A stretch of DNA of 15,385 nt from NCBI GenBank assembly GCA_003833135.1, contig QZLH01000482.1, positions 42,114-57,498 on the forward strand, written 5' to 3'. Below, piece after piece: positions 1 to 8,025 of the stretch; position 1 is the stretch's first letter, and each line of letters opens with the position of its first letter. The stretch comes from Oehlia diaphana (Eukaryota > Glomeromycota > Glomeromycetes > Glomerales > Glomeraceae). The position numbers were made by a program, and so were the translations under genes. The notes under the pieces are model-generated. The model ran no database searches, was not told the DNA's origin, and saw only the letters and a program-made list of their open reading frames with translations.

Positions 1-608
1 TATAATTAATAAAATCCTAATTTCTGATTGGTTAATACATATATCACGTGATGCGTACATAATCTAAAAAAATTGAGACTTTTTTTTTATTTTTTAAATC
101 AATTCCTTTTAATAAATAGAGTTTAATTCTTTTTATAAAATTAAAATTCAATCATAGAATCAAATTTTATTTAAATTTTTTTAAGTTCCTATTATAGAGG
201 TTCTGCACCGTATAATATAACTAAGATTTCAAATTAACTAATGCATAAATCCAAAATGACATAGATTAGGTAAAAAAATATACTAGTGATCATCAGAGTC
301 ATATGACTTTAATAAAAATCATTTTCTTAGAAAATGATCAGATTAAGGTTGAGATTTGAGATAAGTATATCAGCAAATGTATTATTTGTATCTTCCTTCA
401 GTCAATTTAAACCAACTTATGACTGATCCTATTTTTGTAACAAAACCTTAAATCAATATCCAAATTTATATAGAGAATTTAGTAGTGAAATTTTGATTAT
501 TATGATATTACCGATAAGACATTATGTTTATTATGCAGTTTAGATCATGATGATAAGAAAAATATAGAAGGTATAAATAAATCCAGATTTTACTTTATTA
601 AATGTGAA
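1..608. other. AT-rich intergenic DNA, no gene seen
   Basis: No coding stretch with plausible splice sites was found on either strand. The segment has poly-T runs near 79-96, a CACGTG palindrome at about 45-50 inside ATCACGTGAT, and a tight hairpin at 318-338. The same ATCACGTGAT core recurs near 6856 and inside the ends of the element at 7002-7191, so the left edge may be part of an old element. That link is weak. Confidence 0.5.
318..338. repeat. Short perfect hairpin
   Basis: ATCATTTTCT and AGAAAATGAT are exact reverse complements separated by a single T, giving 10-bp arms. There is no adjoining gene for which it could act as a 3' end signal, and AT-rich palindromes occur often by chance here. 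It is recorded as structure only. Confidence 0.6.
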
Positions 609-828
609 CACTAGTGTTTAAATCCAAAGCGGTTTTATCTGGGTTTTATCCAATATCCGTTTCGGTTAATTTAGGATGGAACTATCAGAATTACCAATTT
701 TTTGATTCATAATATATTAAATATTCTGGTCGAAATTATAGTCTATTCAGAGCTGAGATTTACAATTTTTTTTCGGCAATAATCTCATTTAAAATATTTA
801 AGACTTTATCCGGATCAAAACACTAGTG
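609..828. mobile_element. CACTA-like miniature inverted-repeat element
   Basis: The left end reads CACTAGTGTTTAAATCC and the right end, reverse-complemented, reads CACTAGTGTTTTGATCC, a 15 of 17 match. The 8-bp tip CACTAGTG is itself palindromic. AA directly abuts both ends and could be a 2-bp target duplication. The 220-bp interior has no coding capacity. Terminal CACTA is the hallmark of CACTA/EnSpm (CMC) transposons, so a non-autonomous derivative is inferred. The palindromic tip and the very short candidate duplication weaken the assignment. Confidence 0.55.
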
Positions 829-1640
829 AACACAACAAAATTGAGATAACTGCATAATCTCATTATCCCTCCTCCTGCAGGAAATGATCTAACTATTTTT
901 TTGAAAATATAATCAAAGATATTAGACAGCTTTCTATCTGGAAATTTTCATCTTTTTTCAAACTAAAGAGAAAAAAGAAATTTAAATTGATCTGTGATTA
1001 TAGAAAAAAAGGAAATATGAACAAATCCAATAAAATATTAAGTATTAACTTCTGAATACCTGGATTACCAAGCATTTTGATGGATAAGATTTGGTTCAGC
1101 TTATAAAAAAGAAACTGGGCATGAGATATGGCAATTATCAGAAGATCGCCTTCTAATAAATTCAAAGCCAGAAAACAAAGTATCCTATTTATTTTCTTCT
1201 GAGCAATGTAAAGAAAAAAAGAGCCTATAACTTTTGAAGTCAGACCTGATCCAGAATTAATTATCAAATCCATCTTAAAGCACTTCCTATACTTAAAATT
1301 TAGAAATAGTTTCAGAGGGATTGATAATTATGATTTTACATCAACTTAGCTGTGAAGTTCACCATGTCCTATTTGCTATGGAAAACATAAATTACATGAC
1401 AAATGGTACCACAAAAATGGGAATCAGTTCCCTTATGATCCTGAATTAGCGAAATTGTATTCCCAAGTTAAGTTGGAATATTATCTTACTTGCTTCACTT
1501 CAAGCAATAAATTCAAATTCACGATCGTAGCATAGAAATTCCGTCATGTGAGACCGATCACCTGAAATGCGCAGTATGATATTCTTCCCGCACCGGCAAT
1601 TTTAATTCATCATTACCGTCACACCCCGGCCGAGTGTCAC
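829..1640. other. Intergenic DNA without supported gene
   Basis: A 91-codon open stretch on the minus strand (998-1273) is rich in Leu, Ile and Phe, as AT-rich random sequence would be. It has no recognisable motif, leader or splice context. The remainder is unremarkable apart from a GC-richer patch around 1540-1640 leading into the element relic at 1641. Confidence 0.45.
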
Positions 1641-1702
1641 TTTTTTCGAGTAGGTAAAAACTTATTCGTCACGCTTTATTCGTCACTGTTTATTTTCACG
1701 TG
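1641..1702. mobile_element. Probable relic of the 7002-7191 MITE family
   Basis: TTTTTTCGAG at 1641-1650, followed by a GTAAAAA-like run, TTATTCGTCAC and, 56 nt from the start, CACGTG at 1697-1702, lines up with 7102-7171. That segment has the same TTTTTTCGAG, a GAAAAATTATTTGTCAC run and CACGTG in the same order, at offset 64. Roughly 27 of the first 32 aligned positions agree with one gap. No matching left end is evident, so this copy is truncated or strongly decayed. Confidence 0.4.
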
Positions 1703-2298
1703 TTAGTGCATAACGCCGTAAAGCGGCCCTGTGTGCAGGTGCGTTAGGGGTAGTTATTCTTCCCGAATGCATTCATTTCTTCTGAAGTCTTGCAAATACA
1801 AAAACAGCGTACCGCAATATGAAAAAAGTGTCAGTGAAAAAAAATTTGTACGAAACATTGCACATTTAAGGTGGGAGTGGTTGTGACTATGCATTTCAAT
1901 AAAGCAACTCAGGATTACAAGCTAATGGTATTTTTCGTTCTGGGATTTTTTGAGGATCACAAAGGCACAAATGAAACGGACTATAGAATTAATAATAGGA
2001 TATTGTATTAGTACAATGTATAGGATAGTCCTTGTCATATATCACAAATTAGCTCTCAATTCTTGTAATTTATTTTTGTATAAATCTATTAGTTATAACT
2101 TATTTATAACCGTAGTATAGCATTTGTTCTCGAACTTTCCCGCATGTACTCAATGAAATTTATTAATAAAAGCTCTCCCTGACAATCTTGATATACTATT
2201 GTTAAATTAAGGAGAGGCCGTTGATCAGATTTTCGTGATGTAATCATATTAACGTAATTTGCTCCAAAAGCGTATTCCAAAATCGATCCTGTGAATCA
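1703..2298. other. Intergenic DNA upstream of the candidate microprotein gene
   Basis: No open reading frame or clear repeat was seen. The last 100 nt become less AT-biased and lead into a TATA-like box, so this stretch probably carries the promoter of the 2415-2628 candidate gene. Confidence 0.4.
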
Positions 2299-2306
2299 TA
2301 TAAAAA
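2299..2306 (+). promoter_or_regulatory. TATA box
   Basis: TATAAAAA lies 109 nt upstream of the ATG at 2415. The intervening stretch becomes A/C-rich just before the start (ATCAACAATCAAAATG), as fungal 5' leaders often do. Location and leader composition support a real promoter, but TATA-like strings are common in this AT-rich DNA. Confidence 0.4.
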
Positions 2307-2414
2307 GGTGATGTCCCGGTTATTGAACTCTTTTATCTGCCTTGCGCAACTAAAGCAAAAGTCAAACGAAAAATAAACTTACCATTATTAACATCATCGA
2401 AATCAACAATCAAA

Positions 2415-2628
2415 ATGAACTCGCATATTCCGCAAAGTTATAATAAGGTAGGTTGGTTTTATTGCTCGGCTAGCTTCTTGAAACATACCATCACAATGTT
2501 TATTCAAATTTCCCGCTTCTTAGATGTTCCAAACTAAACCAGACATATTACTTCCACCGGTCTTCTTATTATATATCGGCATTTTGATCTTTGCCGAGAA
2601 AATCCTTGAATCATCATCACGCATATAA
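2415..2628 (+). CDS. Candidate two-exon gene for a 45-residue single-pass membrane microprotein
   Basis: Exon 1 (2415-2447) encodes MNSHIPQSYNK and ends in AAG before the donor GTAGGT. Exon 2 (2524-2628) follows a pyrimidine-rich acceptor, TTCCCGCTTCTTAG, and ends at a TAA. The 76-nt intron is typical of this window and the join keeps phase 0. The 45-residue product has a short polar N-terminus, one hydrophobic segment (about residues 20-37, core LLPPVFLLYIGILIF) and a short tail AEKILESSSRI. A TATA box at 2299 and AATAAA signals at 2721 and 2741 frame it. I do not recognise a family; small mitochondrial or ER membrane subunits look like this, but that is a guess. It could also be the start of a longer gene with other splicing, or chance. 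No homology evidence is available. Confidence 0.4.
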
Positions 2629-2720
2629 TAGGCGCAGTGAAATAATTAACAGTAATATTATCTAATCTAATCGACTTCACGTGCTCATCAACATCAACAA
2701 AATTTGGCACAAGTATGTCA

Positions 2721-2746
2721 AATAAATTAATTTATCGAACAATAAA
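2721..2746 (+). terminator. Polyadenylation signals after the microprotein candidate
   Basis: Two AATAAA hexamers (2721-2726 and 2741-2746) occur about 95 and 115 nt after the stop codon, a reasonable 3' UTR distance for a small fungal gene. AATAAA is frequent in AT-rich DNA, so support is modest. Confidence 0.3.
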
Positions 2747-3226
2747 AAATTCGAAATATTATGAGGCGGTGTGGAATAATTATTATTAAAATGAATTATA
2801 GCAGTAAGTGTGAATCGGAAGCCCTCGACTTGTTTTATTTTTTTTTTTTTATCTCATTGTAATCTCAAGAATTCTTCCTATAGATTCGAAATCATTTCAT
2901 CTTGGAGAAATTCTCTTATGGGAAATAATCTATTACATAGTTTGTGCGAGTGGGAGTGATATAGATAGACGAAAATTATGTAGATATAAGCGGTGTAATT
3001 TATTTCGGAATTCTAGTGTAGAGAAGGTGTAGTTAGTAATAGATGTAAAAATAAATTATCTGTAGAAATTATTCCGAGAGCAAAGAATAATTTGATGCTG
3101 GGACTCGCATTTAATGGCCTAGGATCTGCGTACTCTCTCCCTCTTTGATAGTATCATATATTTCTTTCGCTTCGAAAAATAACATCAAAAATAAATAAAT
3201 GCGTTTTTATTTTTTTAATCAAGAAA
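2747..3226. other. Intergenic DNA, nothing recognised
   Basis: No gene, RNA or transposon end was identified. There is a homopolymer T run near 2838-2850. The stretch ends at the hairpin-repeat array at 3227. Confidence 0.4.
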
Positions 3227-3375
3227 AGCTGTAGACTAAGAGTCCAGCTTTCGCTAAGCTGTAGACTAGGAGTCCAGCTAGCGCTAACGTCAAATTAAGA
3301 GAGTCCTTATTAGACTAAGAGTCCCAGCTTGCGGAACTAGGAGTTCATGACTGGAGACTAAGAGTCCCAGCTTGC
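3227..3375. repeat. Array of five degenerate hairpin-forming repeats
   Basis: Five units share the core GACT-(AAG or AGG)-AGTC. Unit 1 (3227-3249) and unit 2 (3257-3279) are AGCTG-TA-GACT-loop-AGTC-CAGCT, two nested inverted arms. Unit 3 (3312-3332) keeps only the core and the right flank CCCAGCTTGC. Unit 4 (3334-3346) is GAACT-AGG-AGTTC. Unit 5 (3351-3370) is CTGG-A-GACT-AAG-AGTC-CCAG followed by CTTGC. Changes in one arm are matched in the other, so folding potential is kept while sequence drifts. The array ends about 300 nt before the start codon at 3678. Confidence 0.7.
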
Positions 3376-3554
3376 ACTGCTGTTCAGACATTAATATCGA
3401 CGTTATTATAAATTCTAAAACTAGGAAATGGAAATCATTATGAGTCTGGAGCGAAATGCGTTCTTTGTTAAATAATCAATTGATAACGGGTGACGCAGTT
3501 TATTGATTTTCCGTGTTTCACAGAATTTCAGATAATTTAGATTCAAATCCCGCG

Positions 3555-3560
3555 ACGCGT
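3555..3560 (+). promoter_or_regulatory. MluI cell-cycle box-like motif
   Basis: ACGCGT, inside CGCGACGCGTTTTACG, stands 118 nt upstream of the ATG at 3678 in an otherwise AT-rich stretch. In yeasts ACGCGT is the binding site of the MBF complex, which drives G1/S transcription. A single copy is suggestive only. Confidence 0.3.
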
Positions 3561-3677
3561 TTTACGTATAAACGGAAAAATTCGTGTCCATATTAGTTCT
3601 GCAGAATAAAATCAGACTGACTCAATTATCGACAATATAAACTTTAAGAAAATTTTTCAACTCGCACCATTTAAAGA

Positions 3678-6172
3678 ATGACATCCAATTTAATGGCTTT
3701 TTATCATGTCGTTAAGGTCGAAGACTGGTCTTGCATTAGGCTGGTACAGTATTATCGCTCAAAAATGGAGCAAGGAGACTGGAAGAATGTATTGGATTCA
3801 ATTAAAAAAGATCTCATAAAGGTGGCAAATTCCGTTTCTGAGTTCGACATAATACGTAGAGGAAAAGCGCAAGAAATCTTGGATAGATGGAAGGTAACTC
3901 ATTGGATTTAACGAAATAAGAGCTAGTTTTTTTGCTCAAGTATAATAATTTAAATTTTGATTTTCAAGGATTGGACTGCAACGTACAACGATTTTATAAA
4001 AAATTTGAGTTGCGCTCGCATGAATATTGATAATTTCCAGGTAGGCTTCTAGTCTGAAAATCTGTATGATAAAGGATAAATTAATATTTTTGTCAATTAG
4101 GTAAAGACTATAAGTCAACTCAACAATCTGACTAGAGACTCATCTTATTCAACACAAAACATCGACAATCGTCGTACAACTTCGGGAAAACGCCATCGAG
4201 ATAGAAAAGAAACGGAAGAGAACCTCAACTCGATTAAAAAAGTGAGATCGTCACAATCTATGAAATGCAACATCATGATTTATTTACAAACATTGGTTCT
4301 ATTTGATCTTCTTGTAAGCTAGCAGAAACTTATCATCTTGTATTTCAATACTTAGAGTGGTCATAAACAGAAAACAAAACGTACCAAAATTGAGCATTAC
4401 TTCCCTGTATTTGCGAAATTCAACATGAGCAACGATCATTTGATAACGTGGATGATGAGGAACTGTCTGGCATCACTTTGGTGCCACCGGATGAACTTCT
4501 TCGAGATGCCCCAGTTGTGCAGACTCAAGATAAAGATGAAACCAAAGTAAACCTCTTTGACCTTGAAAAAGATGTGGAAAATTCATATCTCCAAGAGTTG
4601 TCTGTTGAGGTTCGATATCTTTATTCTTTTACATTTCATTGCTGTTCAAATAACAAAATCTTTTTTGCATTAAAGACTTTGAGCCCGACTATTGAGATAT
4701 TGAAAAAGGAATCGCCAGATACAGGATCACATTTTTGCCTGAATTTCACCTCAATGATCCAGTTAAACGGTTGTTTACTGATAAGGAATGGATAGTGATG
4801 GAATCGAAATGGAGAAAGGTGGTGTTTCCTGCTGATTTTAATTTCTTTTAACCTTAATTACTAACAGTGAATTATATGTTCTAGATAGAGGAGGAGATTG
4901 TAAATTCCCTTCTACCAATTGAGAGTAACCTCCAATCACTTTTAAAGAGATATGAAAATGTAATTTCACAAAATACTATCGGATGTTACATTGATTTGAA
5001 CAAAGTTGAGTCCGCTATCGGCCAGGTCCCATTCGAAAATGATTATTTATTTGCGAGAGATTGGACTTTGAGATGGATTCAACAAGTATATACAGCTTTG
5101 TAAGAATACTTCTGATCATAATTTATAATTATTCTAATTATCCTCTGTAATTAATAATGTAATAATACTACCTATAATCGGTAGTTTGATGTATTTTCAA
5201 ACACCACTAAACCCTTTAATAGATGCCAATGCGTCGGAATACGCATATAGAAGTCGGATCATAAATAGACTGTGGGAAGAAGTTTTTTTGGACGTCAATG
5301 GAGTAATCTATATGAAAACGTAAGTAATTTATTCTTGTCTAAAATACAATTTCATCTCATACATTTTATCTCCAATTAGAGGTGAGGTTGAGAATACAGA
5401 TCGAAAGTTTCAGTTGGAAATAAAAAGATATAAGGACAAACGTAATACAAATGCTGGTAGTTGGTTCCACGACGCGATCTTATCGATGAATGTTAACCAA
5501 AGTGAAATTCAAGTAGCTTTTGGGGAAGTTGTTGGGAACGCATATTACCACGATGATGTAAAAATGAACGGTGATCGCGAAAAGATCCTTAAAGGTAAAG
5601 TGAAATCAAAGCTTTTATTGTGTCATCATGAAAACTACTAACAATATAATCCAACTTCCAGCCATGCAACTGGCTCTCTTTAAGATTCGGCAATTATTTC
5701 CTGGAGACATCCCAAATCTAAAAAATTTGGAAACGTACGGAATTCTTGTGTACAGTAAGTAACAATACGACTTATCAAATATTACGTTTGTCGTACTTGC
5801 TAACATTAAATTATACATTTACAGAGAGGGATGTGTTTTTCTACTCTATGCATTGGATCGATGGGGTTTATCTGGTTGACCAATTCGACAAGTTTTTGAT
5901 TCACAATGCGTCTACGCAATTAAAGAATTTGTCTGATATAATACGAACAATGATCACATTTAAGGTGAGGTAGCAAATCTTATTCATTGTGCAGATCACT
6001 GTAATTTGTAACTAACATCCTTTTTATTGATGTATTTGGCCAGAACCGTGTCATAAGCCTACAACAGAATATAGAATCTGCATTGAAGTTTAGAAAGAAA
6101 CTTAATCGTGGTGGTACTCTACACATAAACGATTCTATTGTTTACGCGTCGCCTCCACAGAAAAAAATTTAA
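3678..6172 (+). CDS. Multi-exon gene, fungal PD-(D/E)XK nuclease-like family; middle disrupted
   Basis: Exons with good splice sites and matching phases: 3678-3893, 3969-4040, 4101-4241, then an ambiguous middle (4356-4818), then 4885-5099, 5185-5319, 5380-5594, 5662-5754, 5825-5964 and 6044-6172 (TAA). The product would be about 580 residues. The N-terminus looks helical; exon 3 and the next exon give a basic stretch (KRHRDRK, then KKSGHKQKTKRTK) resembling a nuclear localisation signal. The C-terminal 230 residues carry, in order, ASEYAYRSRIINRLWEEV, GEVEN, a GSWFHDAIL Asp, FGEVVGNA with a candidate catalytic Glu, then DDVK...DREKILKAMQLAL. This E...K...D..K order with a following amphipathic helix resembles lineage-expanded PD-(D/E)XK-like proteins of Mucoromycota. 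The family call is from memory and catalysis is not shown. The start is the first ATG with a good open exon and no earlier exon was seen. Confidence 0.65.
4356..4818 (+). pseudogene. Interrupted middle exons of the 3678-6172 gene
   Basis: Three consecutive coding-like blocks lie in three frames. Block A from 4356 reads SGHKQKTKRTKIEHYFPVF and joins exon 3 in phase. Block B (about 4433-4609) reads SFDNVDDEELSGITL, VPPDELLRD, ending ELSVE. Block C from 4675 reads DFEPDY, then a TGA at 4693-4695, then DIEKGIARYRITFLPEFHL up to the donor at 4819. A to B needs a one-base shift near 4430-4440, with no room for an intron. B to C has a plausible 66-nt intron (4610-4675), but it leaves the frame one base out. 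Skipping the TGA needs weak sites, such as a donor at GTCTGTTG and an acceptor ending CGCCAG at 4719. Recent decay, assembly indels and unusual splicing all remain possible; the flanking exons are intact. Confidence 0.5.
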
Positions 6173-6236
6173 ATGTTACTTTTCTATTTTGCAACTTGTC
6201 ATGAGTTTCTATAATTTGTTCTGTTGTGATGCGTGT

Positions 6237-6242
6237 AATAAA
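6237..6242 (+). terminator. Polyadenylation signal of the 3678-6172 gene
   Basis: AATAAA in TGTAATAAATAAGG lies 65 nt after the TAA at 6170-6172. That is a normal 3' UTR distance, in a locally less AT-rich context than the flanking DNA. Confidence 0.5.
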
Positions 6243-6834
6243 TAAGGCTGGTTCTGAGATATAATTTTTAGTAATCTGCGCGACAAATTGTCACGAGCAT
6301 GTGATTTTCCATCGTGATTAACTAATTATGTGCCTCTACGGTTCATATCGGGCTAGTGATTTTTAACAACGTAAATCACAAGTCCATCAGCCGATAGGCG
6401 TTTCGCATGACGTTAACTGTATCACGTTTTATTTTACAAGCAATCTGATTAGCCGATCATCTCGTGATTTGAGAAACATCGAGTGATACCTGTGGTACGA
6501 ATTTTTGCTAAAATAATTTAGCCATTGTATTGACTCAGATCTAATTTAACCGAATCAATGACCCTTGAGAAAAATTATTCACCCCGAAGTTCTTTGATAA
6601 CCAAATAAAAATGAATCTGATATTTATTAGAGTATAATATTGCTAAATCAGCTAAATTCACTAAAAAGACTATAAATCAATAAAGTCGTTATATTCTGTT
6701 ATAATCTAGCAAAACGCTAATATGAATTTAGAGAGTAGAGCCCAATATAAGCTAGTTTCTGTAGGCTATATAATATAGTAAAATTTTAAATTACTAAAAT
6801 ATTAATTAAAAATTTTTAGAAAATTTCTTAATGT
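6243..6834. other. Intergenic DNA with repeated ATCACG / CGTGAT words
   Basis: No gene was seen. Between about 6280 and 6490 the sequence has several CGTGATT or ATCACG words in both orientations (6313, 6421, 6464), and TTGTCACGAGCATGTGATTT near 6288. These resemble the interior and ends of the MITE at 7002-7191, but no clean end could be defined. A CACTAGTGTTT string at 6836 repeats the tip of the 609-828 element without a partner. Confidence 0.35.
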
Positions 6835-7001
6835 ACACTAGTGTTTGAAACACATATCACGTGATTCGATAAAAAAATTTGTAAAAAAAAATCTAATAAA
6901 TAAATCTTTAAAAGAAATGTATATTAGGTGTTTTTTGGTCTGTTCTGCAAGTTTACTCGTACATTAAATGATCAGCATAAAAATTTACTTTTTTGGGGGA
7001 A

Positions 7002-7191
7002 CGTCTAAAGCCGTGTTCGATCACGTGACATTAAATTATTTGTCGCCCCTCCCATCACATCCCAGTTTTCCATTTTTACTATTTATCCTGGGGACTTAGA
7101 ATTTTTTCGAGTTGTGAAAAATTATTTGTCACATACATATTCATCACACACCTACTATGAAAAATCACGTGATCGAACACGGCTTTAGACG
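7002..7191. mobile_element. MITE with perfect 27-bp terminal inverted repeats
   Basis: Positions 7002-7028 and 7165-7191 are exact reverse complements (start CGTCTAAAGCCGTG, end ATCACGTGA). Outside them, GGGGG on the left and CCCC on the right extend the symmetry imperfectly, and T-runs flank both sides (TTTTTT before, TTTTTTT after). These runs could be a target duplication or simply a T-rich target. The 136-bp interior is non-coding and contains AAATTATTTGTC-like repeats. Perfect ends imply a fairly recent insertion. The superfamily is not identified. Confidence 0.8.
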
Positions 7192-7199
7192 ACCCCTTT

Positions 7200-7645
7200 T
7201 TTTGGAAATTGTGTTCAAACACATAGTACAAATAGAAATCGTATTTATACAAAAAAAATATTTTCTAATTTTTTTAAATATAATAATCTTTATTTAAGTT
7301 ACTATTTGTTGAATAGTTAAATAATATTATCAATAAATTTGTATTCATATTCATTATCTAAATATTATATTACAAATTAACCAAAATTTATATTATAAAA
7401 TTAATTTTATTTGCTTTTTTAACAAAAAATAAGTATAATATAATCAAAAATACAGTAAATATAAACTGTGCTTATTTAATTTTTTAAATTATTAAATATC
7501 TTTCTAGTAAAATTGATATCATTATTAAAATTTTGCATTTTATCATCATCCTTCTTAATTTTCTTATTAAGGTCAATTCTTTGTTTAACATAATATAGGG
7601 AATTCCAATCTGGAAGGGACAAAAAATAATACATAAAATAAAATA
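7200..7645. other. Extremely AT-rich spacer
   Basis: Runs of A and T with no gene, RNA or clear inverted end. Open stretches on the minus strand across 7476-7751 are rich in Lys, Asn, Ile and Phe and overlap the repeat at 7646, so I do not take them as genes. Confidence 0.45.
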
Positions 7646-7830
7646 CATGGCCGGAATTACCATTAATTTTGGCCAAAATTTTGACCAAAAGAGTGAGCAA
7701 AAATTTTGGATAATAATTCTGGCCATGACTTAAAGATTTACCTAATTCCAACCTAAATTACAATGTATTTTTTTACATAAAAAATCCAAAAATGGGGGAG
7801 TGGGATTATATTTAACAAAAAATTGAATTG
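7646..7830 (-). mobile_element. Repeat element with GGCC-type hairpin end, copy 1
   Basis: CATGGCCGGAATTA (7646-7659) and TAATTCTGGCCATG (7714-7727) are inverted with one mismatch. They enclose a perfect 16-bp palindrome AATTTTGGCCAAAATT (7665-7680). Adjoining sequence at 7801-7830 matches 10243-10272 in inverted orientation at 27 of 30 positions, and the sequence between continues to correspond loosely (AATTTAGGTTGGAATTA against AATTAGGCTGAATTA). This is one of two diverged, oppositely oriented copies of an unnamed family. Outer limits are uncertain. Confidence 0.5.
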
Positions 7831-8016
7831 GTGCAGCCTAACTAAAGTTATGTAATTTTTTAAAGAAATCTTGATATATATAATATATAGTATTATGTCT
7901 AATTCCTTTAATAACTTTTAAATTTCCATACTTTTAAATCTTTTAATATACTTTATTAAAATTATTAATAAAATTTTATTAATATGCTATTATTAAAATA
8001 TTAATTCTTTTAGAAT

Positions 8017-8025
8017 TATAATAAA
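8017..8025. repeat. 9-bp target site duplication, left copy
   Basis: TATAATAAA directly precedes the left end of the 8026-9504 element and recurs exactly at 9505-9513 after its right end. The words are AT-rich, but their position against both inverted ends makes chance unlikely. Confidence 0.7.

Noticed and set aside
998..1273. 91-codon minus-strand open frame
   Set aside because: Leu/Ile/Phe-rich composition expected of AT-rich DNA; no motif, promoter or splice context, and no recognisable family.
3227..3375. CRISPR-like array
   Set aside because: Repeats are few, degenerate, unevenly spaced and lie in eukaryotic DNA without cas genes.
3541..3560. TTCAAATCCC resembling a tRNA T-loop
   Set aside because: Flanking bases do not form a T-stem and no acceptor or anticodon arm is present.
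3936..4118. Minus-strand open frame within the nuclease-like gene
   Set aside because: Shadow of plus-strand exons and introns that have coherent splice phases.
6836..7225. Larger element bounded by GTGTTTGAAACACA and TGTGTTCAAACACA around the 7002-7191 MITE
   Set aside because: Inverted similarity is only about 12 bp, each word is nearly self-complementary, and no target duplication was found.
7476..7751. Two overlapping minus-strand open frames
   Set aside because: They overlap the GGCC-hairpin repeat and AT-rich spacer in two frames; composition is that of A/T-rich noise.
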